Of a stretch of 64,000 nucleotides of DNA, positions 1 to 8,756 are shown piece by piece. This DNA is from Hyphomicrobiales bacterium (lineage in GTDB: Bacteria; Pseudomonadota; Alphaproteobacteria; Rhizobiales; Rhizobiaceae). How positions within the stretch are numbered: the first letter of the stretch is position 1; every line of letters begins with the position of its first letter. A program made the position numbers and the translations under genes. The stretch spans positions 124,001 to 188,000 of the forward strand of contig UBMU01000002.1 in NCBI GenBank assembly GCA_900466605.1, written 5' to 3'. A model generated the notes under the pieces. It was not told the origin of the DNA. It did not search any database and saw only the letters and a program-made list of their open reading frames with translations.

Positions 1-1538
1 CTGGCACGCTGGCGCGCAGCCGCGGCCTGGCGTTGGACCGTTGCCGTCAAATTGCTGGCGATGATAGCCACACCCAGGAAGAAGAATAGCGCGAGCACGC
101 TTTCAGGATCGCTGATCGTCAACGTATAGCGAGGTGGCAGGAAGAAGAAATTGAATGACAGCGCGCTGAGGATGCAGGTGTAGAGCGCTGGTCGGAGCCC
201 GTGAATGACGGCCGAGGTCAAAACCGCCATCAGGAACACGAGGGCGAGATTGCGGACATCCAAAACCTGATCGAGCACGATGCCAGCGACCAGTGCGATC
301 GCCACATAAGCCGTGGCAGCGAGATAGGCCTGAAGGTTGAACGCCGGCGAGGAGGGCGCGGCTTTCACGCCCCGCGCGGATGCTGCCTCATTCTCGCTGC
401 CTGAAATGACGTGAACGCTGATATTGCCCGATGTTCTGATCAAATCGTCGGCTATCGAACGGTGAAACCAGTCGCGCCACGTCGGCTTGCTGGGTGCGCC
501 GATAACGATATGAGTGACGTTGTTGGCTGCGGCGTGCCGAACCAGCTCTTCCGAGACTTCACGGCCGGGAATCGTGATTGCCTCGCCGCCCAGCTGTTCA
601 GCGAGGCGGAGAGTGGCTGCAATAGTGTCGCGATCACTTTCCGTCAGGCCGATGGACCGATTGGTCTCGACATAGACCGCTGCCCAGGGCGCGCGCAGCC
701 GTTCGGCCATTCGCGACGCGTAACGCACCAGCGAGGCGGAACGCGGGTGCTGGTCGACTGATACCACAACCCTTTCACCAGCAGCCCAGGGACCAGCGAT
801 GGCGTGCGCTTGCATGTGGGTCAGCAGCTGGTCGTCAACGCGCTGCGCTGTCTTGCGCAATGCCAGTTCGCGTAACGCTGTCAGGTTCCCGGGGGTGAAA
901 TAATTGGTCAGCGCCCGCTCGGCGGTCTTCGGCACATATACCTTTCCGTCGTGCAGGCGCTTGATCAGGTCATCCGGCGTGAGATCGATGATCTCGACGT
1001 CATCAGCCATATCGATAATGGAATCCGGGACGGTCTCGCGCACGCGAATACGGGTGATCTGCGAGACAACATCGTTGAGGCTCTCGACATGCTGGATGTT
1101 TAGCGTCGAATAGACGTCGATGCCGCGGTCGAGCAGCTCCTTGACGTCGAGGTAGCGTTTCGGATGGCGGCTGCCTTCTGCGTTGGTGTGCGCAAGTTCA
1201 TCGACAAGCACAAGGCTTGGTCGGCGTGCAAGAATGGCGTCGATGTCCATCTCTTCGAGTGGGCGGCCCTTGTAGTCGATCTTGACGCGAGGAATGACTT
1301 CGAAGCCGTCGACGAGCGCTTGCGTTTCCTTGCGGCCATGGGTTTCGACGATGCCGATCACTACGTCGACGCCGTCGGACATTTTGGCGCGGCCCGATTC
1401 CAGCATCTCATACGTCTTGCCCACCCCGGGCGCGGCGCCGAGAAAGATCTTCAGACGCCCGCGGGTCTCTTGGCGCGCCTTCTCAAGCAGCGCATCGGGC
1501 GAGGGCCTGGCGACCCTATCGCGATTGTCTTCCGGCAT
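1..1538 (-). CDS. kdpD: Sensor histidine kinase KdpD, N-terminal part (runs off left edge)
   Basis: Membrane sensor kinase that, with the response regulator KdpE, turns on the Kdp K+ pump under K+ limitation. About 512 codons are visible from the ATG at 1538; the histidine kinase core lies beyond the window. The first ~210 residues form the KdpD domain, with Walker A GAAPGVGKT at residues 34-42 and a VDELAHTN Walker B-like segment. A universal-stress-like domain follows (about 250-370), then hydrophobic segments from about residue 400 (DUF4118 region). It is last in view of the kdp operon, 62 bp after kdpC, and a perfect 13-bp inverted repeat fills that gap. kdpE would be expected just outside the window. 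Identification is secure; the C-terminus is unseen. Confidence 0.95.
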   Translation of the reverse strand, partial: MPEDNRDRVARPSPDALLEKARQETRGRLKIFLGAAPGVGKTYEMLESGRAKMSDGVDVVIGIVETHGRKETQALVDGFEVIPRVKIDYKGRPLEEMDIDAILARRPSLVLVDELAHTNAEGSRHPKRYLDVKELLDRGIDVYSTLNIQHVESLNDVVSQITRIRVRETVPDSIIDMADDVEIIDLTPDDLIKRLHDGKVYVPKTAERALTNYFTPGNLTALRELALRKTAQRVDDQLLTHMQAHAIAGPWAAGERVVVSVDQHPRSASLVRYASRMAERLRAPWAAVYVETNRSIGLTESDRDTIAATLRLAEQLGGEAITIPGREVSEELVRHAAANNVTHIVIGAPSKPTWRDWFHRSIADDLIRTSGNISVHVISGSENEAASARGVKAAPSSPAFNLQAYLAATAYVAIALVAGIVLDQVLDVRNLALVFLMAVLTSAVIHGLRPALYTCILSALSFNFFFLPPRYTLTISDPESVLALFFFLGVAIIASNLTATVQRQAAAARQRA

Positions 1539-1562
1539 GCGTATCCTCTTTCCGCGACGAGC

Positions 1563-1594
1563 AAGCCCCGGGCGCGTGCAGGCGCCCGGGGCTT
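1563..1594 (-). promoter_or_regulatory. Perfect inverted repeat between kdpC and kdpD
   Basis: A perfect 13-bp inverted repeat (arms 1563-1575 and 1582-1594, 6-nt loop, nearly all G+C) lies between the kdpC stop and the kdpD start. No T-run follows on either strand, so it is not a standard terminator. It could stabilise the upstream kdpFABC message or lower read-through into the sensor gene. The structure is seen; the role is inferred. Confidence 0.55.
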
Positions 1595-1600
1595 TCAACC

Positions 1601-2170
1601 TCACTTAGACATAGAAGCATCGAGGGACCGGTTCAATGCCAGAACATTGACCGTGGCCTCGCCGAGAATCCCGAGTTCCGGGTGATTGACGGCGTCATCG
1701 ACCATCGTCTTCAGCTTGGCCTCGTCCATGCCTCGTGCTTTCGCAACGCGCGGTATCTGGAAGTAGGCGGCTTCCGGCGAGATGTGCGGGTCGAGGCCGC
1801 TGCCAGAGGCCGTCACTAGGTCGATCGGGACTTCCGCATTCGGATTGGTGGCTTTCGCCGCCTCGTAGTCGGCCTTTACGCGATCAATCAACTTCTGGCT
1901 GGTTGGGCCGAGGTTAGAGCCTGACGAGGCGGCTGCGTTGTAGCCATCTCCAGCCGCCGAAGGACGGCCATGGAAGTATTTGTCGCTGGTGAAGGCCTGA
2001 CCGATCAGCGTCGAGCCGATTACCTTGCCGTCTTGCTCGATCAAGCTGCCATTTGCTTGTGCGGGGAAGAGCGCTTGCGCAGCGCCGGTCATCGCGAGCG
2101 GGTAAAGCAGGCCGGTGATAGCTGTGGTGGCAACGATCATGACGACTGCAGGGCGAAATTCTTTCAACAT
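1601..2170 (-). CDS. kdpC: Potassium-transporting ATPase subunit KdpC
   Basis: Small accessory subunit of the KdpFABC K+ pump, 189 aa, close to the family norm. One N-terminal transmembrane helix (about residues 8-30, beginning [16 protein letters not shown]) is followed by a periplasmic domain. The typical motifs [29 protein letters not shown], and [12 protein letters not shown] near residue 127 are all present. It follows kdpB by 12 bp in the operon and shares its expression. Intact and unremarkable. Confidence 0.97.
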   Translation of the reverse strand: MLKEFRPAVVMIVATTAITGLLYPLAMTGAAQALFPAQANGSLIEQDGKVIGSTLIGQAFTSDKYFHGRPSAAGDGYNAAASSGSNLGPTSQKLIDRVKADYEAAKATNPNAEVPIDLVTASGSGLDPHISPEAAYFQIPRVAKARGMDEAKLKTMVDDAVNHPELGILGEATVNVLALNRSLDASMSK

Positions 2171-2182
2171 GATATCAACTCC

Positions 2183-4270
2183 TTAGACAAGACCGACGGC
2201 CGTGATGACCATGTCGATCGCCTTGATGCCGATGAACGGGACGATGATGCCGCCGACGCCGTAGATGAGCAGGTTGCGGGACAAGAGAGCGCCGGCGCCA
2301 ATCGCACGATATTTCACGCCTCTGAGCGAAAGTGGGATCAGCGCGACGATGATCAGCGCGTTGAAGATGATGGCGGACAGGATGGCGCTCTGCGGTGTGG
2401 CAAGGCCCATGATGTTCAGGACCCCAAGTTGCGGATAGAAAGCCAAGAACATTGCCGGGATGATGGCGAAATACTTGGCGATGTCGTTGGCGATCGAGAA
2501 GGTCGTCAGCGCCCCGCGGGTCATCAGAAGCTGCTTGCCGATCTCGACGATCTCGATGAGCTTCGTCGGGTCGCTGTCGAGATCAACCATGTTGCCGGCT
2601 TCGCGGGCGGCGACCGTACCGGTGTTCATTGCCACGCCAACATCGGCCTGGGCGAGGGCGGGCGCGTCGTTTGTGCCGTCGCCGCACATCGCGACGAGCT
2701 TGCCCTTGGCCTGTTCCTCGCGGATCAGCGAAAGCTTGTTCTCCGGTGTTGCCTGAGCAAGGAAATCGTCGACGCCGGCTTCGGCGGCAATTGCTGCTGC
2801 CGTCATCGGGTTGTCGCCTGTTATCATCACCGTACGGATGCCCATCCGGCGCAGCTCGGTGAAGCGCTCGCGTATGCCACCCTTGACGATATCCTTGAGC
2901 TGGATGATGCCAAGCAGTTTGCCGTCGCGGGCTACGGCCAGCGGCGTGCCGCCTGCCTTGGCGATCTCATCGGCGATAGCCTGCAGTTCCCGCACGGTCT
3001 CGGTATTGCTGCGGATTGCGACGGCTGTATTGCCAGACGCCGGTGCCAATGCGGCGCCGACATAAGCAAGTACTGCGTCGACTGCGCCCTTGCGGATCGA
3101 AGAGCCGCCCACATCGACTCCACTCATGCGGGTCTGGGCAGTAAAGGGAACGAAGGTGGCCTGTAGGCTTCCCATGTCGCGGCCGCGGATTGAATATTTC
3201 TCCTTGGCGAGCACGACGATAGACCGGCCTTCTGGCGTTTCGTCCGCCAGCGAGGCGAGCTGTGCCGCATCGGCAAGCTCCTGTTCGGTGATGCCGCGGA
3301 CCGGGCGGAAGGCCGTCGCCTGACGGTTGCCCAGCGTGATCGTGCCGGTCTTGTCGAGAAGCAGCGTATCGACGTCACCGGCAGCTTCGACGGCACGGCC
3401 AGACATCGCAAGCACGTTGAAGCGCACGAGGCGGTCCATGCCGGCGATGCCGATTGCCGAGAGCAGCGCGCCGATGGTGGTCGGGATCAACGTCACAAAG
3501 AGAGCGACGAGGATGATGATCGGGATGGAGCCGCCGGCGTAGCTTGCAAAGCTCGGAATCGTTGCTGTAGCCAGCACGAAGATGAGCGTCATGCCAGCGA
3601 GCAAGATGTTGAGAGCGATCTCGTTCGGCGTCTTCTGGCGTTCTGCGCCTTCGACGAGCGAAATCATGCGATCAAGGAAGGTGGACCCGGCGGCAGCCGT
3701 GATGCGGACGCGGATCCAATCGGACAGCACCTGCGTCCCACCGGTCACGGCCGAGCGGTCGCCGCCGGATTCGCGGATAACGGGCGCGGATTCGCCTGTG
3801 ATTGCAGCCTCGTTGACGGACGCCACTCCCTCGACGACTTCGCCGTCCGAGGGAATGATGTCTCCGGCCTCGACGAGGACGAGGTCGCCGACCTTAAGGC
3901 TCGTGCCTGGAACCAAGCGATAGCCGGTACCGTTGTTGGCGCTCAGCAGCTTGGCCTGGGTTTCGGTACGAGCCTTGCGCAACGAGTCGGCCTGCGCTTT
4001 GCCGCGGCCCTCGGCGACAGCTTCGGCGAAATTGGCGAAAAGCACCGTGAACCAGAGCCAGAGATTGATCTGGAAGGAGAAGCCAAGATTTTCGCCACCG
4101 GTAACGAGGTCGCGGACGAAAAGGATGGTGGTTAGTGCCGAAACCGTGGCCACGACAAACATGACCGGGTTTTTGGCAAGCGTACGCGGGTTTAGCTTCT
4201 TGAAGGCGGCGCCCACGGCCGGAATGAGAATGCGAGAATCCATGATGCTCGCTGATTTTGCCTGGCTCAT
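2183..4270 (-). CDS. kdpB: Potassium-transporting P-type ATPase subunit KdpB
   Basis: Catalytic P-type ATPase subunit of the high-affinity K+ uptake complex in the inner membrane, 695 aa. The actuator-domain TGES motif is at 158-161, the phosphorylated aspartate is D306 in DKTGT, and the hinge [16 protein letters not shown] is present. Hydrophobic segments flank these domains as expected. The ATG at 4270 has a GGAG ribosome site about 8 nt upstream. It lies 42 bp after a 51-aa ORF (4313-4468) inserted between kdpA and kdpB and 12 bp before kdpC. Confidence 0.98.
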   Translation of the reverse strand: MSQAKSASIMDSRILIPAVGAAFKKLNPRTLAKNPVMFVVATVSALTTILFVRDLVTGGENLGFSFQINLWLWFTVLFANFAEAVAEGRGKAQADSLRKARTETQAKLLSANNGTGYRLVPGTSLKVGDLVLVEAGDIIPSDGEVVEGVASVNEAAITGESAPVIRESGGDRSAVTGGTQVLSDWIRVRITAAAGSTFLDRMISLVEGAERQKTPNEIALNILLAGMTLIFVLATATIPSFASYAGGSIPIIILVALFVTLIPTTIGALLSAIGIAGMDRLVRFNVLAMSGRAVEAAGDVDTLLLDKTGTITLGNRQATAFRPVRGITEQELADAAQLASLADETPEGRSIVVLAKEKYSIRGRDMGSLQATFVPFTAQTRMSGVDVGGSSIRKGAVDAVLAYVGAALAPASGNTAVAIRSNTETVRELQAIADEIAKAGGTPLAVARDGKLLGIIQLKDIVKGGIRERFTELRRMGIRTVMITGDNPMTAAAIAAEAGVDDFLAQATPENKLSLIREEQAKGKLVAMCGDGTNDAPALAQADVGVAMNTGTVAAREAGNMVDLDSDPTKLIEIVEIGKQLLMTRGALTTFSIANDIAKYFAIIPAMFLAFYPQLGVLNIMGLATPQSAILSAIIFNALIIVALIPLSLRGVKYRAIGAGALLSRNLLIYGVGGIIVPFIGIKAIDMVITAVGLV

Positions 4271-4312
4271 AAGAGACTCCAGCTTGAAAAGAGTAAGGCG
4301 ATCGTTGTGCGA

Positions 4313-4468
4313 TCAGCCGTGTAGGATCCGAAATGCCGCGACGATGACGAGGAGGCCGGCGAGCATCACAAGGATGATGTCGGAGGCGCGAGTCATCCGC
4401 TGGCTGTCACGTCCCGGCGAACCGGGACGTGAGTTGAAGGATTTGCGAAGCTTGTGACGAAGGATCAT
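4313..4468 (-). CDS. 51-aa putative membrane protein between kdpA and kdpB
   Basis: Unrecognised small ORF, 51 codons plus stop. It begins MILRHKLRKSFNSRPGSPG, a basic N-terminus rich in R and K, and ends with one predicted transmembrane helix (ASDIILVMLAGLLVIVAAF) and a short RILHG tail. A ribosome site (GAGGTGA) sits just before the ATG, 8 bp after the kdpA stop; kdpB begins 42 bp later. Position and signals suggest it is translated with the pump. It does not resemble KdpF, which is present separately. It could be an extra single-pass subunit or regulator; that is inference. Confidence 0.6.
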   Translation of the reverse strand: MILRHKLRKSFNSRPGSPGRDSQRMTRASDIILVMLAGLLVIVAAFRILHG

Positions 4469-4476
4469 GCTTCACC

Positions 4477-6180
4477 TCAGAATGTCTGGCCGGCAATCAT
4501 GACCAGGTGTTCGACAACAGGTCCAAGTGCCAGAGCCGGGAAGAAGGTCAGGCCGCCGACAATCAGGATCGTGCCGGTCAGCAGCCGCACGAAGAGCAAG
4601 CCATCCGTCGGGAAGGTGCCAGCCGAGGCCGGAACGGTCTTCTTTGCGACAAGTGATCCTGCGATTGCGAGCGCCGGGATGATGACCAGGAAGCGGCCCA
4701 TCAGCATGCCGATGCCGAGCGTGATGTTGTACCAGGGCGTGTTGCCGGTCAGGCCGCCAAAGGCGGAGCCGTTGTTGGCGGCGGCCGACGTATAGGCATA
4801 CAGGATCTCGGAGAAGCCGTGCGGGCCGGCCGTTCCAATCGAGGCAACGGCCGATGGAAGAACGCTGGCGATCGCGGTGAAGACGAGCATCGCAAGCGGC
4901 AGGCAAAGGATGGCAAGCACGGCCATCTTCATCTCCTTTGCCTCGATCTTCTTGCCGAGATATTCAGGCGTACGGCCGACCATCAGACCCGCGACGAAAA
5001 TCGCGATGATGATGAAGAGCAGGATACCGTAGAAGCCAGCGCCCACGCCGCCGACGATCACTTCACCAAGCTGCATGTTGATGAGCGGGATCAAGCCGCC
5101 CAGCGCTGTAAAGCTACCATGCATGGCATTGACGGCGCCGCAGGAAGCTGCGGTCGTGATCACTGCAAAGAGCGAGGACATGGCGACGCCGAAGCGCACT
5201 TCCTTGCCTTCCATGTTGCCACCCTGCAGGCCGAAAGCGTGCATGAGCGGATTGCCCGCTGCTTCCGCCCAGTAGGTGACGGCCACGCCGGCAACGAAGA
5301 GGATACCCATGGTCGCCAGGATCGCCCAGCCTTGGCGCTGGTTGCCGACCATGCGGCCGAAGACGTTGGTGAAGGCGGCGCCAATTGCGAAGATCGACAC
5401 CATCTGGATCATGTTCGAAATGTTGTCGGGGTTTTCGAACGGATGTGCGGAATTGACGTTAAAGAAGCCGCCGCCATTGGTGCCGAGCATCTTGATGGCA
5501 AGCTGCGAGGCGACCGGGCCAAGTGCAATCGTCTGCTTGGCTCCTTCGAGTGTCGTTGCATCCACATAGGGGCCCAGGGTCTGGGGAACGCCAAGATAGA
5601 CATAGACCAGCGTCAACGCGATGCAGATCGGCAGGAGGACGTAGAGGGTACTGCGCACCATATCGACCCAGAAATTGCCGATCGCCTTGCCGGATGCGCG
5701 CGAAAATGCGCGGATCAGGCCGATGGCGATTGCCATGCCGGTCGCCGCCGATACGAAGTTCTGCACGGTCAGGCCGGCCATCTGCGTGAGATAGGACATC
5801 GTGCTTTCGCCGCCGTAGTTCTGCCAATTGGTATTGGCGACAAAGCTCGTGGCGGTGTTGAAGGAGAGCTCCGGCCCGATGGCGGCCATGCCGGCTGGAT
5901 TATAAGGCAGGAGGTCCTGAAAGCGCAGCAGCAGATAGAGGACGATGGTGCCGAGCAGATTGAACATCAGCATGGCGAAGGCATAGGAGGTCCAATGCTG
6001 TTCGTCGCGTTCGCTTGTTCCTGCAAGTGCATAAAGTCCGCGTTCGATCGGAACGAGGACCGGTGAAAGAAATGTGCGCTCGCCCTTGAAGACGCGGGTC
6101 ATGTAACCGCCGAGCGGTTTGACGAGCACGATGATGATCCCGCAATAAAGCAGGACCTGAAGCCATCCGTTGAGGGTCAT
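4477..6180 (-). CDS. kdpA: Potassium-transporting ATPase potassium-binding subunit KdpA
   Basis: K+-selective channel-like subunit of KdpFABC, 567 aa, slightly longer than the E. coli protein (557). It is a polytopic membrane protein related to the Trk/Ktr/HKT superfamily. The filter-like loop [18 protein letters not shown] is recognisable near residue 230, and a further [14 protein letters not shown] loop ([15 protein letters not shown]) lies near residue 470. It starts with ATG 66 bp after the kdpF stop. The next ORF downstream is the 51-aa putative membrane protein, then kdpB. Confidence 0.98.
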   Translation of the reverse strand: MTLNGWLQVLLYCGIIIVLVKPLGGYMTRVFKGERTFLSPVLVPIERGLYALAGTSERDEQHWTSYAFAMLMFNLLGTIVLYLLLRFQDLLPYNPAGMAAIGPELSFNTATSFVANTNWQNYGGESTMSYLTQMAGLTVQNFVSAATGMAIAIGLIRAFSRASGKAIGNFWVDMVRSTLYVLLPICIALTLVYVYLGVPQTLGPYVDATTLEGAKQTIALGPVASQLAIKMLGTNGGGFFNVNSAHPFENPDNISNMIQMVSIFAIGAAFTNVFGRMVGNQRQGWAILATMGILFVAGVAVTYWAEAAGNPLMHAFGLQGGNMEGKEVRFGVAMSSLFAVITTAASCGAVNAMHGSFTALGGLIPLINMQLGEVIVGGVGAGFYGILLFIIIAIFVAGLMVGRTPEYLGKKIEAKEMKMAVLAILCLPLAMLVFTAIASVLPSAVASIGTAGPHGFSEILYAYTSAAANNGSAFGGLTGNTPWYNITLGIGMLMGRFLVIIPALAIAGSLVAKKTVPASAGTFPTDGLLFVRLLTGTILIVGGLTFFPALALGPVVEHLVMIAGQTF

Positions 6181-6246
6181 GGGAGGTAACTTTCAATACC
6201 CGATTTGTTACGCCTGTCGCGCAATCCCCAGTGGGGAAAGTTAAGG

Positions 6247-6336
6247 CTAGAAGCGCTCGGGGCGAATGAGAGCGTAGGTGAGGTAAACCGTGAGAAACAC
6301 GGTGACGGCACCGCTGAGAATATAGTCGAGGGTCAT
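6247..6336 (-). CDS. kdpF: KdpF, single-helix Kdp stabilising subunit
   Basis: A 29-residue ORF of the form MTLDYILSGAVTVFL...TYALIRPERF, the classic KdpF layout of one hydrophobic helix followed by a short YALIRPERF tail (compare YALINAEAF in E. coli). KdpF is a lipid-like peptide that stabilises the KdpABC complex. It sits 66 bp upstream of kdpA and 14 bp downstream of another tiny membrane ORF. The ribosome site GGGAGAACC precedes the ATG. It is easily missed by gene finders because of its length. Confidence 0.9.
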   Translation of the reverse strand: MTLDYILSGAVTVFLTVYLTYALIRPERF

Positions 6337-6350
6337 GGTGGTTCTCCCGG

Positions 6351-6434
6351 TTAAAGGCGGTCACAGGCTTTGGTGTAAGCAAAGCACAGAACGAAAAATA
6401 TGATTGTTGTGGCGAGTAGAACTATGTCCATCAT
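6351..6434 (-). CDS. 27-aa membrane peptide ORF at the head of the kdp operon
   Basis: Small ORF reading MMDIVLLATTIIFFVLCFAY then TKACDRL. It has one hydrophobic helix and a polar C-terminus with the pattern (K)xCDRL. A good ribosome site (AGGAG) lies about 9 nt before the double ATG. It is followed 14 bp later by kdpF. From memory, similar short ORFs ending in a C(D/E)RL-like sequence occur upstream of kdpF/kdpA in several phyla, usually without annotation. Function unknown; perhaps a second small subunit or leader peptide. Confidence 0.6.
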   Translation of the reverse strand: MMDIVLLATTIIFFVLCFAYTKACDRL

Positions 6435-6625
6435 CGATCTTGACTCCTGTTGTTCTTCTGGAGTCAGACAAGACAAAGGGCGCCGTCTTCAGGATGGCAC
6501 CTTTCATGCTTTCTGGCGTGGAGATGATCCTTGGATCTCTCGGGCATTAATATGCGGCTGAACCGCATAAGCGTTCGAGATCGGCGGCGAGCCGCGGATA
6601 TAAAAATCTTATAAATGTCGGTGGA
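6435..6625 (-). promoter_or_regulatory. kdp operon promoter/leader region
   Basis: This is the non-coding stretch between the kdp operon and the terminator of the next operon. An AT-rich T-tract direct repeat lies at 6598-6618 (minus strand ACATTTATAAGA followed by TTTTTATAT), similar in style to the KdpE site of enteric bacteria. A small perfect hairpin (ATGCGG-N5-CCGCAT) occupies 6552-6568. Between them and the first ATG are about 120 bp of leader without a convincing ORF. The promoter position itself is not resolved. Confidence 0.45.
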
Positions 6626-6651
6626 GGAAAAATGCCTCGCCGAAGCGAGGC
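6626..6651 (-). terminator. Rho-independent terminator of the ynbABC-like operon
   Basis: On the minus strand GCCTCGC-TTCG-GCGAGGC (6651 to 6634) forms a 7-bp stem with a UUCG tetraloop, followed by ATTTTT. It lies about 120 bp past the stop of the CDP-alcohol phosphatidyltransferase gene and isolates that operon from kdp. A second hairpin (GCCGCTT/AAGCGGC, about 6661-6687) sits just upstream. Confidence 0.8.
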
Positions 6652-6772
6652 TAGTCCAAGGCCGCTTCGGGGAAAAGAAGAAGCGGCGGGATCGTTCTAT
6701 TGCTCGTCTGCTCGGCTGCAAAGCGCACTTTCGGCCTTTTTGGTACGCCTGACGACGATTGAGCAAAGGGCG

Positions 6773-7420
6773 TCAATTGCCGGAATGGCTGGCCTTCAGG
6801 TTTCGAACGACGTTTCTGCCTCGTCGCAGCGCCGTGAAGGCGGCACCAATGGCGATCAGCCAGAGGGCTGCGAGCAGGATCTGATTATGTCCATTCCAGA
6901 GCGGCTCGAAGACTGAGAGAACGGCTGCAGCCGTGATCGTCGCCATGCGGTGTTGCTTTGCCATAGGGCCCGAGAAGTCGCTCGGCGTCCCCGCTACTCG
7001 ACCGAGTTCGCGAACGTAGGCCGTCAACACGGCAAAAGATGCCGCTGCCCAACCGAGCCCAGGCGATCCGATGCCGTATCCCAGGCCGGTAAGGATCAGG
7101 ATATCCGCCACGCGGTCTGGGAATTCGTTCCAGAACGGTCCGTCGGCTGCGCCCTTGCCGCCTTCGACGGCCACCATGCCATCGAAGAGATTGCATAATA
7201 GGCGCAATTGGCAGAAAGCTGCCGCGAGGATAAGGAGGAATGCTCTTGTCCACTCGGTGTCTTGTCCCGCGAAAAAGAACGTGATGCCCGCAAACGCTGC
7301 AGCGACCATGCTTGCCTGGGAGATCTGGTTCGGCGTGATCGACCGTGCAGCCAGCCATTGCGCAATACGTCGCGCCCATTGCGTGTCTCTGCTTGCCAGC
7401 GGCCGCCGATCACCCGTCAT
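6773..7420 (-). CDS. CDP-alcohol phosphatidyltransferase, YnbA-like
   Basis: Integral membrane enzyme (215 aa) expected to transfer a phosphatidyl group from CDP-diacylglycerol to an unknown alcohol. The CDP-alcohol signature spans residues 80-106: D80, G81, A84, G94 and D102 are kept, but the usual Arg is V85 and one of the metal-site Asp residues is N98. E. coli YnbA, from memory, also has Asn at that position (NETGD), so this is a subfamily trait more than damage. The ATG at 7420 overlaps the upstream stop by 4 nt (ATGA). Last gene of a four-gene operon; the acceptor alcohol cannot be read from sequence. Confidence 0.8.
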   Translation of the reverse strand: MTGDRRPLASRDTQWARRIAQWLAARSITPNQISQASMVAAAFAGITFFFAGQDTEWTRAFLLILAAAFCQLRLLCNLFDGMVAVEGGKGAADGPFWNEFPDRVADILILTGLGYGIGSPGLGWAAASFAVLTAYVRELGRVAGTPSDFSGPMAKQHRMATITAAAVLSVFEPLWNGHNQILLAALWLIAIGAAFTALRRGRNVVRNLKASHSGN

Positions 7421-7809
7421 ATCTTGATCCCCTTTCGATAGAGAAAGTAATTGTAGACGGCGGCGTAGCTCGTTGAGACGGCCAGCGGTACCGCAATGGT
7501 CCTGAGAATTTCCGACGTGCCGCTCAAGGCGTGGATCGAGATCAGTACGGCAGTCGAGGCGACACATGCGATCAGCGGTGGCGCCCAAAGGCCTGCCCAC
7601 CCTGTGAACTGCCTCGAGAGCCGTTCGATCGCCGTCTTGAGAAAGAAGGTGAGGCAGGCAGACAGTGTGCCCTGCACAACACCGGCCAGCAGGGCTCGCT
7701 GCGAGGTGTGATTGCTGTTGGCGAGCACCGCCCATCCACCCATGGCGACGAACGCAAAAAGCACGTGCGTCACACTGCTCTGGGCGATCCGGCGCATGGG
7801 TGCCATCAT
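7417..7809 (-). CDS. Small four-helix membrane protein in lipid operon
   Basis: Protein of 130 aa with about four hydrophobic segments and a C-terminus NYFLYRKGIKI. The size, topology and tail recall GtrA-type flippase-associated proteins, but the match is weak and I do not assign the family. Start and stop both overlap neighbours by 4 nt (ATGA at 7806-7809 and 7417-7420), so it is translationally coupled between the CDP-diglyceride synthase and the phosphatidyltransferase. It may move or present the lipid product; this is inferred only from context. Confidence 0.7.
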   Translation of the reverse strand: MMAPMRRIAQSSVTHVLFAFVAMGGWAVLANSNHTSQRALLAGVVQGTLSACLTFFLKTAIERLSRQFTGWAGLWAPPLIACVASTAVLISIHALSGTSEILRTIAVPLAVSTSYAAVYNYFLYRKGIKI

Positions 7810-8756
7810 GTGATGGACCACCAATAACGGACAATGTGGAAGAAGATCGGCGCAGAGAAGACAACGGAGTCGAGCCGGTCGATCAACCCGCCGTGTCCTT
7901 CGATCAGGTGGCCCCAATCCTTAACGCCGCGATCTCGCTTGATCGCCGACATTACGAGACCGCCGAAGAAGCCCATCATCGTGATGACGAAGGCCATGAC
8001 CCCGGCCTGAAACGGTGTGAAGGGAGTGATCCACCATAGGGCGGCGCCGATCAGTGTGGCGCTTGCGACGCCGCCGACAAAGCCTTCCACTGTCTTTGAT
8101 GGAGACAGGCTTGGCGCGATCTTGGTGCGACCGAACAGTTTGCCCCAGACATACTGCAGGACGTCGCTAAGCTGCACGATGATTACCAGGAAGGCGATCA
8201 GGAGAACGTTGCGCCCCTCGTAGCCTGGGATCGTCAACGTAAGCAATGCCGGAACGTGTGAGGCGCAGAATACGCAGATCATCAGCGCCCATTGCACTTC
8301 GGCAATGCGTATTAGGAAACGCTCGGTGTCTCCGCGCAATACGGAGATGATCGGCATCAGCAGAAATGCGTAGACCGGGATGAAGATCGAGAAGATGCCG
8401 TATTGTCGCTCCCACAGCAGCCAGTACTGGAGCGGCAGCACGACGAAGAAGGCGGCCGCAAGCGCCCAGTGATCGGCGCGCTTGGTGTCGGTCAGGGTAA
8501 TGAACTCGCGCAACGCCGCGAAGGAGCAGAAGCCAAAAAGCAGCAGCACGCCGATCCGACCCGCAAGAAAGGCAAGGCCGATCAGGATGACCATGATCCA
8601 CCATGCCTTGATGCGTGCGTTCAGGTTCTCGATGGCGGCATTCGACTTGCCGGCGGGCAGCCGTCGCTGCAGGAGGTAGCCAATGGCTGAAGAAACGACA
8701 AGGAGCGTGAAGATACCTAGGACAAGCGTCCACAGGTCGGAATTTGCTGCATTCAT
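7806..8756 (-). CDS. Phosphatidate cytidylyltransferase, YnbB-like
   Basis: Membrane enzyme (316 aa) that makes CDP-diacylglycerol from phosphatidate and CTP. The C-terminal CDP-diglyceride synthase signature is clear: SPSKTVEGFVGG near residue 220 and SAIKRDRGVKDWG...GHGGLIDRLDS near 270-297, with about eight transmembrane helices. The sequence follows E. coli YnbB closely in layout (WWxxVI near the start, VMSAIKRDxGVKD near the end). A separate housekeeping CdsA is expected elsewhere. ATGA overlaps join it to the acyltransferase upstream and the small membrane protein downstream. Confidence 0.88.
   Translation of the reverse strand: MNAANSDLWTLVLGIFTLLVVSSAIGYLLQRRLPAGKSNAAIENLNARIKAWWIMVILIGLAFLAGRIGVLLLFGFCSFAALREFITLTDTKRADHWALAAAFFVVLPLQYWLLWERQYGIFSIFIPVYAFLLMPIISVLRGDTERFLIRIAEVQWALMICVFCASHVPALLTLTIPGYEGRNVLLIAFLVIIVQLSDVLQYVWGKLFGRTKIAPSLSPSKTVEGFVGGVASATLIGAALWWITPFTPFQAGVMAFVITMMGFFGGLVMSAIKRDRGVKDWGHLIEGHGGLIDRLDSVVFSAPIFFHIVRYWWSIT

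Noticed and set aside
1970..3166. 398-codon plus-strand frame opposite kdpB/kdpC
   Set aside because: Antisense shadow of the kdp genes with a D/H/R-rich composition typical of such frames.
4819..6066. 415-codon plus-strand frame opposite kdpA
   Set aside because: Antisense shadow; no recognisable family and no promoter or ribosome site.
6464..6766. 100-codon minus-strand ORF in the kdp leader
   Set aside because: It runs through the terminator hairpins and lacks a ribosome site or family resemblance.
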